Numbered from the stretch's first letter, positions 1 through 5,409 are shown. The stretch is DNA of 6,336 bases from Gammaproteobacteria bacterium (GCA_027293665.1 JAPUFN010000093.1:1-6336), one strand, 5' to 3'. A program made the numbers and translations. Notes: a model not told the origin generated them from the letters alone.

Positions 1-1
1 G

Positions 2-184
2 CATCTGCGCGACCCGGCAAGTGCGGCTGAAATAGAAGCGAACTGCCAGAAGGCTGTGGCTGAGGGCGTATTCGGCACACCCACACTGCTCATCGACGAT
101 GAGCTCTTCTGGGGCAACGACCGACTGCCCCTCGTCAGACACCACCTCCGCAAAATGGCTAAAGTTCGCACCACGCAAGGCTGA
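2..184 (+). CDS. DsbA-family / 2-hydroxychromene-2-carboxylate isomerase-like protein, C-terminal part
   Basis: This is the last 60 codons of a gene that enters from the left edge and stops with TGA at 182-184. The visible part contains GVFGTPTLLIDDELFWGNDRL-like sequence at about residues 23-43 of the fragment. In the thioredoxin fold this holds the cis-proline loop (GTPT), followed by the short strand and the F/W-G-x-D-R-L motif typical of 2-hydroxychromene-2-carboxylate isomerases and other GST-kappa/DsbA-like proteins. Characterised members use glutathione to isomerise aromatic breakdown intermediates, but many homologues outside catabolic clusters have unknown substrates. No aromatic-degradation genes lie nearby, so the substrate is not assigned. 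The N-terminal active-site region is outside the window. Family call is good; the exact reaction is uncertain. Confidence 0.85.
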   Translation, partial: HLRDPASAAEIEANCQKAVAEGVFGTPTLLIDDELFWGNDRLPLVRHHLRKMAKVRTTQG

Positions 185-207
185 GAGGCGTACAGCACCC
201 GGCAAGC

Positions 208-260
208 GTCGCGCGACCCCACTATGAGCATTTGGTATCACCTGTTTCAAAGGTTTACCA
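208..260. repeat. Palindrome and imperfect inverted repeat in the gap before the STAS-like gene
   Basis: The 108-base gap between the isomerase-like gene and the next gene holds two symmetric elements. Bases 208-217 (GTCGCGCGAC) form a perfect 10-base palindrome. Bases 233-243 (TGGTATCACCT) and 251-260 (AGGTTTACCA) are inverted arms with nine matched base pairs, a small asymmetric bulge and a 7-base loop. No T-tract follows the second arm, so a classical intrinsic terminator is unlikely. An operator or a weak RNA hairpin is possible. Chance occurrence cannot be excluded. Confidence 0.35.
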
Positions 261-292
261 TTACCCCTCTGATGTGAACGCGCCGGCCAACT

Positions 293-667
293 GTGTTCTC
301 GACAACCATCACCGACGAGCTCGTTATCCATACCTGCGACTCCGCAGTCACAGTCGATGGTATCGTGTCTGCGATGCGGGACTGGTTTGATCATTCGGAC
401 TTCAATCCTGAGACACCTGTGTTGTGGGATTTCAGGTTTGCCGAATTCGATCTAGCTTCCGCTGCGATCGAGGAACTGGCCGATCGGCTCCTTGAGCTGA
501 CAAACGAAAAACGCTCGGGGTATAAAACGGCATGGTTGTTCGGGTCGTCCATTCCGGCGCAGGTCGCCGTGGAATTGCTGAGTAAATACGACTGGCAAAA
601 CAGAGTTCGCATATTCCAGAATGACTACGAGGCAGCGATTGCCTGGCTCACCTCGATCATAAAATAA
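293..667 (+). CDS. SpoIIAA-like (STAS/SEC14-type) small protein
   Basis: A 124-residue soluble protein with no signal peptide or membrane helix. Its pattern fits the SpoIIAA-like STAS/SEC14 domain family. It has a short N-terminal beta region, an amphipathic helix near residues 24-35, the strand with VLWDFR near residues 43-48, a long helix around residues 56-72, and the C-terminal RVRIFQNDYEAAIAWL segment typical of the family. Members are small alpha/beta proteins proposed to bind ligands or partners; no enzymatic role is established for this type. The start is GTG at 293, because an in-frame ATG at 272 is followed directly by TGA. No good Shine-Dalgarno sequence precedes 293, so the start is less certain than the rest. 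The gap of 93 bases to the next gene suggests it may be its own unit. Confidence 0.7.
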   Translation: MFSTTITDELVIHTCDSAVTVDGIVSAMRDWFDHSDFNPETPVLWDFRFAEFDLASAAIEELADRLLELTNEKRSGYKTAWLFGSSIPAQVAVELLSKYDWQNRVRIFQNDYEAAIAWLTSIIK

Positions 668-746
668 CCACCTATTACATTCGATGGTGCTGGTGGGAAT
701 CGACTCACTGCATTCGCCTGACGCCATCGTCACGAGAGAAGTTGAT

Positions 747-751
747 AAGGA
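747..751 (+). promoter_or_regulatory. Shine-Dalgarno AAGGA before the membrane protein gene
   Basis: AAGGA lies nine bases before the ATG at 761. It supports that ATG as the start of the membrane protein gene. Confidence 0.55.
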
Positions 752-760
752 CCAGATGAG

Positions 761-1132
761 ATGACACAAGAAAAAGAAAATACCAGCATTGCCATACCCT
801 ATGGCATAGCAGCCGCCTTCAGCATTGTGCTTTGGTGGCTGATTGTTCTGTTCGATGGGGTGCCTGACGCCTGGGATGCGGATGTGTATTTCCCATACGT
901 GTATCTGTTGCAAATTGCCATCTGCATCGGGCTCGGCTGGATTTATCACAATCATGCATGGAGCTACGGCTTTATACTTTGCTACGCGCAACTCGTGCCG
1001 ATGCTCATTCCGCCGGATGACCTCGACCTTTCGCTTGCCGTCATATTGTTGACCCTACTGGCGATACCGATGGTGATAACCGGCGGGCTCACCAGCTGGA
1101 TAAGACGCCGGTTTTTCCTCGCGCGCACCTGA
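761..1132 (+). CDS. Small four-helix inner-membrane protein of unknown function
   Basis: A 123-residue hydrophobic protein with four likely membrane segments at about residues 10-31, 42-63, 66-85 and 88-114. It ends in an Arg-rich tail (R115-R117) that by the positive-inside rule should be cytoplasmic, as should the charged N-terminus (TQEKE). Short loops contain Trp, Asp and Pro (DGVPDAWDAD at 32-41, PPDD at 84-87). I see resemblance to a widespread group of small uncharacterised proteins with a W-plus-acidic first loop, but cannot name the family. No catalytic or transport motif is visible. The ATG at 761 has AAGGA upstream. The gene ends seven bases before the MmcQ/YjbR gene, so the two may be co-transcribed. 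Confidence 0.75.
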   Translation: MTQEKENTSIAIPYGIAAAFSIVLWWLIVLFDGVPDAWDADVYFPYVYLLQIAICIGLGWIYHNHAWSYGFILCYAQLVPMLIPPDDLDLSLAVILLTLLAIPMVITGGLTSWIRRRFFLART

Positions 1133-1134
1133 GG
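1131..1134 (+). promoter_or_regulatory. Shine-Dalgarno GAGG deciding the GTG start at 1140
   Basis: GAGG overlaps the stop codon of the upstream membrane protein gene and lies five bases before GTG at 1140. This supports the GTG start and suggests translational coupling of the two genes. Confidence 0.55.
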
Positions 1135-1139
1135 CATAC

Positions 1140-1532
1140 GTGGCGGAAAGTCTCAACGCCCGGCAAACGAAAGCCTATCTTCTCAGCCGGCCGGAGGCCT
1201 GGGAGGACTACCCATTTGGTCCTGACGTAGCGGTCATGAAAATTCGCAAAAAAATGTTTGCGACGCTCGGCTATGAAGGCGACGTCGCTCGCATCAACCT
1301 CAAATGTGATCCGGAGGAAGCCCTGGCGCTAAGGGATATATTCGAAGCCGTCGTTCCCGGTTATCACATGAACAAGGCTCACTGGAACACGGTTATTCTC
1401 GATGGTTCTATACCAACGGGTGAAATCGAGCGCATGATTGACCGATCATATGGACTCGTCGTCAAGGGCATGCGACGGGCAGAGCGTATTTCACTGGAAG
1501 TGAAATACGGCAGGGAGCAAATCTACCGATGA
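1140..1532 (+). CDS. MmcQ/YjbR family protein
   Basis: A 130-residue protein of the MmcQ/YjbR family (CyaY-like fold, often annotated as DNA-binding). Diagnostic segments are WEDYPFGPDVAVMKI at residues 21-35, KMFATL near 38-43, INLKC at 52-56, and the family signature VPGYHMNKAHWNTV at 72-85. The length is close to E. coli YjbR (about 118 residues). The helix-sheet fold was linked to nucleic-acid binding by structure, but a cellular role is not firmly established. The C-terminus (MRRAERISLEVKYGREQIYR region) is basic. GTG at 1140 is chosen because of the well-placed GAGG. The next gene begins 12 bases after the stop. Confidence 0.93.
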   Translation: MAESLNARQTKAYLLSRPEAWEDYPFGPDVAVMKIRKKMFATLGYEGDVARINLKCDPEEALALRDIFEAVVPGYHMNKAHWNTVILDGSIPTGEIERMIDRSYGLVVKGMRRAERISLEVKYGREQIYR

Positions 1533-1534
1533 GT

Positions 1535-1540
1535 GGGGGA
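1535..1540 (+). promoter_or_regulatory. Purine-rich ribosome binding site before the first VOC gene
   Basis: GGGGGA lies four bases before ATG at 1545. It favours that ATG over the in-frame GTG at 1533, which abuts the preceding stop and would add only four residues. Confidence 0.45.
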
Positions 1541-1544
1541 AACC

Positions 1545-1922
1545 ATGGACAACGCCAGAATCTGGTACGTGAACGTATATGTCAGCGACTTTAACAAGTC
1601 GCTCGAATTTTATCGCGACAAAATGGGACTGAGCGTTGTAGTCGAGGATGCGAATTTCGGCTACGCATCCTTTGATACTCAAGGTGCGGGATTCGCGATC
1701 GCAGCCGTGCAACCCGACTCCGAACAGTCCTCTCTCGTCGGCCGGCAGACCGGCATAGGTTGGGGTGTAGAGAACGTAGATGATACGTACGACAGCCTGC
1801 GGGAGCGCGGCGTTGAGTTCACAAGCCCGCCGCAGGAGCAGCCGTGGGGCGGCTATATGGCGATGCTGCAGGATCCAGATGGCAACGTGTTCTATCTGGA
1901 TCAGCTTCGGGAGGAACACTGA
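1545..1922 (+). CDS. VOC-fold protein (glyoxalase/bleomycin-resistance type), metal site degraded
   Basis: A 125-residue vicinal-oxygen-chelate superfamily protein. The N-terminal half has the VYVSDFNKSLEFYRDKMGL pattern (residues 11-29), and the C-terminal half has GIGWGVENVDDTYDSLRERGVEF followed by the terminal LQDPDGNVFYLDQL strand. Both beta-alpha-beta-beta-beta modules are therefore present and the length is normal. By alignment to E. coli glyoxalase I, the first metal His is Tyr8 here, the mid-protein His position is a Trp and the final Glu position is a Tyr. A catalytic metal is therefore unlikely and a ligand-binding (bleomycin-resistance-like) role is more plausible. Substrate is unknown. 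Its stop TGA overlaps by one base the ATG of a second VOC gene, implying coupled translation. Confidence 0.9.
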   Translation: MDNARIWYVNVYVSDFNKSLEFYRDKMGLSVVVEDANFGYASFDTQGAGFAIAAVQPDSEQSSLVGRQTGIGWGVENVDDTYDSLRERGVEFTSPPQEQPWGGYMAMLQDPDGNVFYLDQLREEH

Positions 1923-2305
1923 TGGCCGCCGCAGATCCAAGGCCCGCCGTGTGGGTCGGCCACGTCATCATGAACGTGCCAGACGTTAAGGCCTCCCGCG
2001 CATTCTGCATAGCGATTGGCATGCGCGACGTCGTGCTGACAGATGATGGCGTCAGCGTGCTCGAACTGCGTGGTGGCACCCACCTCGTGTTGCTGCCGAG
2101 CAAAGACCCCATCGCCGCAGACACACCAGCGCCATTCGACCTGATGGTGGATGACATCAGCGCAACCAGGGAGCAATTCGTTGCCGACGGTTTCAAGCCT
2201 GGTGAGATGCAGGAAGGCAGCATCCACCAGCACTTCACACTCAAAGAACCCGGCGGTCATGTATTCACGGTCAACTCCACGCATGTGACAGACCAACCCG
2301 TTTAA
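1922..2305 (+). CDS. Second VOC-fold protein, coupled to the first
   Basis: A 127-residue VOC superfamily protein. The start ATG at 1922 overlaps the stop of the preceding VOC gene (TGATG). A longer in-frame extension back to 1844 lies wholly inside the upstream gene and is not used. Residues 11-21 (WVGHVIMNVPD) give the first strand with His14 at the usual metal-ligand position. GGTHLVLL near residues 51-58 gives the central strand. KEPGGHVFTVNSTH near the end gives the terminal strand of the F-x-x-x-DP-G-x family pattern. The mid-protein His and terminal Glu of glyoxalase I are not conserved, so classical glyoxalase I activity is unlikely. Together with its neighbour it could form a mixed dimer, since VOC proteins usually pair modules, but this is inference. 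Confidence 0.88.
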   Translation: MAAADPRPAVWVGHVIMNVPDVKASRAFCIAIGMRDVVLTDDGVSVLELRGGTHLVLLPSKDPIAADTPAPFDLMVDDISATREQFVADGFKPGEMQEGSIHQHFTLKEPGGHVFTVNSTHVTDQPV

Positions 2306-2313
2306 ACCGCCTG

Positions 2314-2784
2314 ATGGATGCCGCATTCATACCCGAAGACTTCGCAGTTCCGAAAGTCTGCGAATGCAATCACTATCGTTTGCGAATGCTTGCAGGGGAT
2401 GATGCGGAGTTGGACTACGCCGCAGTAATGGAAAGCCAGGGTCGGCTTCGTGCATCTTCCCCGAACGGCTGGCCACGGGAAGGTTTCACTCTTGCCGAGA
2501 ATCGCGCAGATCTAAGCCGTCACGAACGCGAGTTTCTGGCGCGTGAAGCATTTGCCTACACAGTGGTTCGGCTGGATGAATCAGAAGTGCTTGGATGTGT
2601 CTACTTGAACCCGCCGCAGATGCCCCGTATGGACGTTGACGTCTATCTGTGGACGCGCGACAGAGAACACCACGCAGGTCTCACGGCTGAACTGTATGCT
2701 CAGGTGAAGGACTGGTTGAGGGAGGATTGGCCATTCGAGGCGGTCAATTTCGTGCGCACGGCGTACTACCTGCCTTCCACGTAG
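2314..2784 (+). CDS. Divergent GNAT-like N-acetyltransferase family protein
   Basis: A 156-residue soluble protein resembling a group of GNAT-fold proteins with the patterns DYAAVMESQGRLR (about residues 34-46), FTLAENRADLSRHEREFLAREAFAYTVV (about 58-85), LGCVYLNPP (about 92-100) and VDVYLWTR near 107-114. The beta strand around LGCVYL fits GNAT strand 4. The classic acetyl-CoA loop (Q/R-x-x-G-x-G/A) is not visible at the expected place, where EHHAGLTAEL occurs. Acetyl-CoA use is therefore plausible but not shown. The substrate is unknown. The start ATG at 2314 lies eight bases after the VOC stop and has no strong Shine-Dalgarno; no better upstream start exists. Confidence 0.75.
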   Translation: MDAAFIPEDFAVPKVCECNHYRLRMLAGDDAELDYAAVMESQGRLRASSPNGWPREGFTLAENRADLSRHEREFLAREAFAYTVVRLDESEVLGCVYLNPPQMPRMDVDVYLWTRDREHHAGLTAELYAQVKDWLREDWPFEAVNFVRTAYYLPST

Positions 2785-2799
2785 TTCGCAAACATCTCT

Positions 2800-2804
2800 G
2801 GGAG
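2800..2804 (+). promoter_or_regulatory. Shine-Dalgarno GGGAG before the DUF1330 gene
   Basis: GGGAG lies seven bases before ATG at 2812, at good spacing, and fixes that start. Confidence 0.6.
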
Positions 2805-2811
2805 AAGTTCC

Positions 2812-3102
2812 ATGCCAATCTACATTGTCGCTCAGATCAACATCGAAGATCGGGATACTTACGCCCGATACGAAGCAGGTTTCATGGAGATATTCGACCG
2901 CTATGAGGGCGAACTGCTGGCGGTAGACGAGGCGGTGACGGAGCTCGAAGGCAGTTGGGAGTACACGCGAACTGTAATCATACAATTTCCCGACGAAGCT
3001 GCAGCCCGATCATGGTACGACTCCGACGATTACCAGGCGTTGGCGCAACATCGATTCGCGGCATCCGCGGCGAATCTTGCCATTGTGCAGGGTCTTGGAT
3101 AG
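2812..3102 (+). CDS. DUF1330 family protein
   Basis: A 96-residue protein matching the DUF1330 dimeric alpha/beta ferredoxin-like family in length and pattern. It starts PIYIVAQINIEDRDTYARY (residues 2-20), has the acidic middle ELLAVDEAVTELEG, then the strand TVIIQFPDEAAARSWYDSDDY (about 54-74), and ends with R-x-A-A-S-A-A-N-L-A-I-V-Q-G. The R-x-W-Y-x-S-x-x-Y motif is the family hallmark. The function is unknown; the fold resembles that of ABM-type monooxygenases and muconolactone isomerase-like dimers, but no reaction is established. The stop TAG is followed on the very next base, in the same frame, by the GTG of the following gene. Confidence 0.92.
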   Translation: MPIYIVAQINIEDRDTYARYEAGFMEIFDRYEGELLAVDEAVTELEGSWEYTRTVIIQFPDEAAARSWYDSDDYQALAQHRFAASAANLAIVQGLG

Positions 3103-3504
3103 GTGACAGAAGTCGAAGGACGCAGTGTTGCTGCAGCCACCTTGCTGAACGTTCCACTTGCTGCGCTGCGCAGCGTGAGCTGGTGCGAAGAAGACGGCGC
3201 AGAACCTCAACTGCATCATCTCGAAGTTGAAACAAAACACGGTCGCATTGTCGTTTTCGATCATCGCAATGGTGAGCTCTATGCTGACCCACCGCGGCCG
3301 CCGGGAGTCACCCACAAGCGGCGCTGGCGCGATCTCACCGCCGAGGTTGTCATCGCCTTCGACGACCGGCCAGCCTTGAGTCGAATCACCCGGCTGGAAA
3401 ATCCTGACGCGTGGCGCTTTGACCTTTCAACCGGTGTGTTCTTTGTGTTCGCTCTGCATCCGGACACTCCTGTAATATCGTGCAACGAATTACCCGCGTC
3501 TTAA
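3103..3504 (+). CDS. Unrecognised 133-residue soluble protein
   Basis: I do not recognise this family. The reading frame is open for 133 codons. It begins with GTG directly after the TAG of the DUF1330 gene, with AGGG about 10 bases upstream as a possible ribosome site. No signal peptide or membrane segment is visible. An N-terminal part (residues 1-32) is followed by likely strands at LHHLEVETKHGRIVVFDH (about 37-54) and AEVVIAFDDRP (about 78-88). A proline-rich turn ADPPRPPGVTHKRRWRD lies near 61-77, and a C-terminal FDLSTGVFFVFALHPDTPVISC strand pair near 106-127. His and Arg are frequent. The in-frame position invites the idea of a readthrough fusion, but 230 residues would be unusual for DUF1330. 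The position in a tight + strand run and coding-like codon use argue it is real. Confidence 0.7.
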   Translation: MTEVEGRSVAAATLLNVPLAALRSVSWCEEDGAEPQLHHLEVETKHGRIVVFDHRNGELYADPPRPPGVTHKRRWRDLTAEVVIAFDDRPALSRITRLENPDAWRFDLSTGVFFVFALHPDTPVISCNELPAS

Positions 3505-3506
3505 CC

Positions 3507-3510
3507 GGAG
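3507..3510 (+). promoter_or_regulatory. Shine-Dalgarno GGAG deciding the GTG start at 3518
   Basis: GGAG lies seven bases before GTG at 3518. This supports the GTG start, which also yields a complete signal peptide. Confidence 0.6.
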
Positions 3511-3517
3511 ACCTTCA

Positions 3518-4102
3518 GTGAGATACCAGATTCACGCACGACGAAAACTCCTGGCTCTCAGCGCACTCACAGTGTTCGCTGCTGCAACTTCCCACGCAGC
3601 AGCCGAGTCGAGCATAGCCGACCCTGAAAAACTCGACGCAGAGGGCTTCAGAGAAGTGCTTGTGCAGGTGGGCGATGTCTATATCAGCGGACAACCCACG
3701 CCAGCTGGTCTCGAGCGTCTACAGGCATTGGGTGTCACCACGGTCGTCAACCTGCGAACCGCACGAGAGATGGACTCCCGGGAAATCGTGCCGTTCGATG
3801 AAGCAGAGATTCTCGCAACGCTCGGTATGACATACGTCCACATTCCTGCGGGCGGTCCAGCGACGCCCTACGCACCGGCTATGGTCGAACAATTCGCAAC
3901 CGCTCTTGCAGCAGCGGACGGTAAAGTGCTCCTCCACTGCACAGTCGCCTGGCGGGCGAGTCATCTGTGGACGGCGTATCTGACCCAATACAAGGACGTT
4001 GCTCTGGCGGACGCAGTTGCACACAGCCGGCAGATCAATCTCGGCGAGTTGCCACTGGAAGGTTTTCTGGGAGAGCGCCTGCTCATCCAGACGGCACAGT
4101 AG
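3518..4102 (+). CDS. Exported protein tyrosine phosphatase-like protein (DUF442 type)
   Basis: A 194-residue protein with a typical signal peptide: basic start (H6-ARRK10), hydrophobic core about 11-24, and likely signal peptidase I cleavage after Ala27 or Ala29 (S-H-A-A-A). It should act in the periplasm or outside. The mature part fits the DUF442/dual-specificity phosphatase-like fold: VYISGQPTPAGLERLQALG at 54-72, VTTVVNLR at 73-80, TYVHIPAGG near 106-114, and the active-site strand VLLHC at 137-141. The P-loop reads HCTVAWRAS, with His140, Cys141 and Arg146. This C-x4-R spacing is that of DUF442-like proteins rather than the C-x5-R of classical PTPs, and the usual Gly of the loop is Ala. 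Phosphatase or sulfur-transfer chemistry is possible. The ending INLGELPLEGFLGERLL is family-like. The substrate is unknown. Confidence 0.85.
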   Translation: MRYQIHARRKLLALSALTVFAAATSHAAAESSIADPEKLDAEGFREVLVQVGDVYISGQPTPAGLERLQALGVTTVVNLRTAREMDSREIVPFDEAEILATLGMTYVHIPAGGPATPYAPAMVEQFATALAAADGKVLLHCTVAWRASHLWTAYLTQYKDVALADAVAHSRQINLGELPLEGFLGERLLIQTAQ

Positions 4103-4104
4103 CC

Positions 4105-4167
4105 ATGCCGGAACACAGGTACCGTGTCGTGCAAATCGAGCGGCACGAGCCGATCTGGCGCCAATGA
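4105..4167 (+). CDS. Possible 20-codon leader/coupling ORF before the GNAT gene
   Basis: The 61 bases between the phosphatase-like gene and the GNAT gene contain ATG at 4105 followed by 20 codons (MPEHRYRVVQIERHEPIWRQ) and TGA at 4165-4167. The stop overlaps the GNAT start as ATGA. The GNAT start itself has only a weak ribosome site, so translation of the small ORF could deliver ribosomes to it. The peptide is rich in Arg, His and Glu and has no recognised motif. No strong Shine-Dalgarno precedes 4105, and chance occurrence is quite possible. Confidence 0.3.
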   Translation: MPEHRYRVVQIERHEPIWRQ

Positions 4168-4655
4168 GCGACGAACTCTTATTCGAAGAAGCCCGCACGC
4201 CCGACTATCCACAACTGCTGGCAATGAACAAAGCGGCGGTGCCTGCAGTCAACAGTATCGACAGCGCTGAATTGAGCCACCTGCATCAGCAGAGCCTCGC
4301 GCTGATTGTCGCGCGGGGGTCGAACGACCTCGCCGGTTTCCTGCTGGCCCTGCCGGAGACGGCGGATTATCAGAGCGCCAATTTTCTGTATTTCAAATCC
4401 AACTATCCGCAGTTTGCTTACGTAGACAGGATCGTCGTGAACTCAAACTATCGACGGCTCGGTGTTGGCGCGAGACTCTACGCAAAGCTCTTCGAGATTG
4501 CAGCGGGAAAAGTTCGTGTGACTTGTGAAGTGAACCTGCAACCAGCAAATCCCGGTTCTATGGTATTCCACGAAAACCTCGGATTCGAAAAAGTCGGCGA
4601 ACAGGATACCCACGGCGGAGCCAAACGGGTTGCGTTGCTCTCGCGAGCGTTCTGA
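4164..4655 (+). CDS. GNAT family N-acetyltransferase
   Basis: A 163-residue GNAT-fold enzyme predicted to transfer an acetyl group from acetyl-CoA to an amine; the acceptor is unknown. Strand 4 reads YVDRIVV (residues 86-92). It is followed by the acetyl-CoA pyrophosphate loop YRRLGVGARLY (96-106), with the R-x-x-G-x-G motif at Arg97/Gly100/Gly102. The later VTCEVNLQPANPGSMVFHENLGF segment (119-141) holds the N-P-G-S-x-x-F-H and L-G-F features of strand 5 and the following helix. This E-V-N-L plus N-P-G-S signature marks a recognisable bacterial GNAT subgroup. The start ATG at 4164 is chosen because upstream in-frame sequence from 3999 lies in the phosphatase-like gene in another frame and is not GNAT-like. 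YbaK follows after six bases. Confidence 0.93.
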   Translation: MSDELLFEEARTPDYPQLLAMNKAAVPAVNSIDSAELSHLHQQSLALIVARGSNDLAGFLLALPETADYQSANFLYFKSNYPQFAYVDRIVVNSNYRRLGVGARLYAKLFEIAAGKVRVTCEVNLQPANPGSMVFHENLGFEKVGEQDTHGGAKRVALLSRAF

Positions 4656-4661
4656 TACGCC

Positions 4662-5150
4662 ATGACACCTGCCATCAAAACACTACAGGCGCTGGCGATC
4701 GACCATCGCATTTTGCATTACGAAATCGACCCCACCGCGGCTGACGACGAGCACAACCTGGGGATGGCTGCCGCGCGTGCTATGGGTTTGGATAGTGCTC
4801 AAGTATTCAAGACGTTAATCGCTGAACTCGACGCCGGTCAGCTCGCCTGCGCGGTGTTGCCAGTGGACAGAACTCTACGGCTGAAATCTCTCGCCAGAGC
4901 TGCTGCGGTAAAGTCTGCAAAACTGGCGGGCCGGTCTGTGGCCGAACGCGCCACTGGGTATGTCACAGGCGGTATCAGCCCGTTCGGACACCGACAATCA
5001 ATCCCGATATATCTCGCGCGACAAGCGCTCGACTTCGACGTGATCTACGTAAGCGCCGGCAAGCGTGGATTCGAACTCGCAGTGGCAACCGGCGATATGA
5101 TCAGCTGTTGCGCGGCAGAAGTCTGTGATCTGGTCAGCCAGTCTGACTGA
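4662..5150 (+). CDS. ybaK: Cys-tRNA(Pro)/Cys-tRNA(Cys) deacylase YbaK
   Basis: A 162-residue protein of the YbaK/EbsC editing family, close in length to the E. coli protein. In characterised members it hydrolyses cysteine mischarged onto tRNA(Pro) by prolyl-tRNA synthetase, acting in trans in the cytoplasm. Family landmarks are the N-terminal TPAIKTLQALAIDHRILHY, the helix DEHNLGMAAARAMG (29-42), VFKTLIA (48-54) with the conserved active-site lysine at Lys50, and GYVTGGISPFGH (99-110). The final strands contain IYVSAGKRGFELAVA. The gene lies six bases after the GNAT stop and probably shares its transcript. It converges on the RRM gene, with 10 bases between stops. Confidence 0.95.
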   Translation: MTPAIKTLQALAIDHRILHYEIDPTAADDEHNLGMAAARAMGLDSAQVFKTLIAELDAGQLACAVLPVDRTLRLKSLARAAAVKSAKLAGRSVAERATGYVTGGISPFGHRQSIPIYLARQALDFDVIYVSAGKRGFELAVATGDMISCCAAEVCDLVSQSD

Positions 5151-5152
5151 CC
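5132..5152. terminator. Possible hairpin at the convergent ends of ybaK and the RRM gene
   Basis: GGTCAG at 5132-5137 pairs with CTGACC at 5147-5152. After one mismatch two further pairs close a 3-base loop. The hairpin spans the ybaK stop codon, exactly where two genes converge. A run of six T lies on the + strand at 5167-5172, but 14 bases after the stem and inside the RRM coding region. On the minus strand no T-run follows. It is therefore a weak, non-canonical terminator candidate. Confidence 0.3.
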
Positions 5153-5160
5153 CGGTCGTA

Positions 5161-5409
5161 CTACTGTTTTTTATCGTTGGCCTCGTTGACGCGTAACGGA
5201 CGCCCGCCAACATCGTTCCCATTCAGTTCTTCAATGGCCTTGCTCGCGGCCTCATCATCGAGTTCGACAAAACCGAAACCGCGCGAACGGCCGGATTCCC
5301 GATCGGTGATTACACGAGCGGAATGAACCGTTCCAAGGCCCGAAAACATCGATTCCAGTTCTCCATCGTCGACGCTCCAGGGGAGATTTCCTACATACAG
5401 TTTTTTCAT
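5161..5409 (-). CDS. Single-RRM RNA-binding protein
   Basis: An 82-residue protein that is essentially one RNA recognition motif. RNP2 is LYVGNL at residues 4-9, and RNP1 is RGFGFVEL at 43-50, with aromatic Tyr5, Phe45 and Phe47 placed to stack on RNA bases. The intervening helix (DGELESMFSGLGTV) and the second helix (EAASKAIEELNG) are present, and the protein ends shortly after the fourth strand with NDKKQ. It lacks the glycine-rich tail found in some cyanobacterial and plant relatives. Such bacterial proteins bind single-stranded RNA and are often cold- or stress-induced; that is family knowledge, not shown here. The start is ATG at 5407-5409, since the longer frame to 5463 adds residues not found in RRM proteins. 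It is the only minus-strand gene in the window. Confidence 0.95.
   Translation of the reverse strand: MKKLYVGNLPWSVDDGELESMFSGLGTVHSARVITDRESGRSRGFGFVELDDEAASKAIEELNGNDVGGRPLRVNEANDKKQ

Noticed and set aside
682..729. CGATGG/CCATCG inverted arms in the gap before the membrane protein gene
   Set aside because: Six-base arms about 36 bases apart are easily expected by chance and no T-run follows.
452..991. Long minus-strand open frame of 179 codons across the STAS-like and membrane protein genes
   Set aside because: It lies opposite two plausible genes, has no family resemblance and shows low-complexity, shadow-like composition.
1844..1921. N-terminal extension of the second VOC gene
   Set aside because: The extension overlaps the first VOC gene in another frame and precedes the normal VOC start; ATG at 1922 with TGATG overlap is better.
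1491..2326. Several minus-strand open frames opposite the two VOC genes
   Set aside because: They are antisense shadows of clear VOC-fold coding sequence, with no recognisable domain.
2581..3315. Minus-strand open frames across the GNAT-like, DUF1330 and unknown genes
   Set aside because: No protein family pattern; the + strand frames explain the codon structure better.
3999..4163. 55-codon N-terminal extension of the GNAT gene
   Set aside because: It overlaps the phosphatase-like gene in another frame and is not GNAT-like; the family N-terminus begins at 4164.
3719..4224. Minus-strand open frames opposite the phosphatase-like gene
   Set aside because: Cys- and Arg-rich shadow translations of a well supported exported protein gene.
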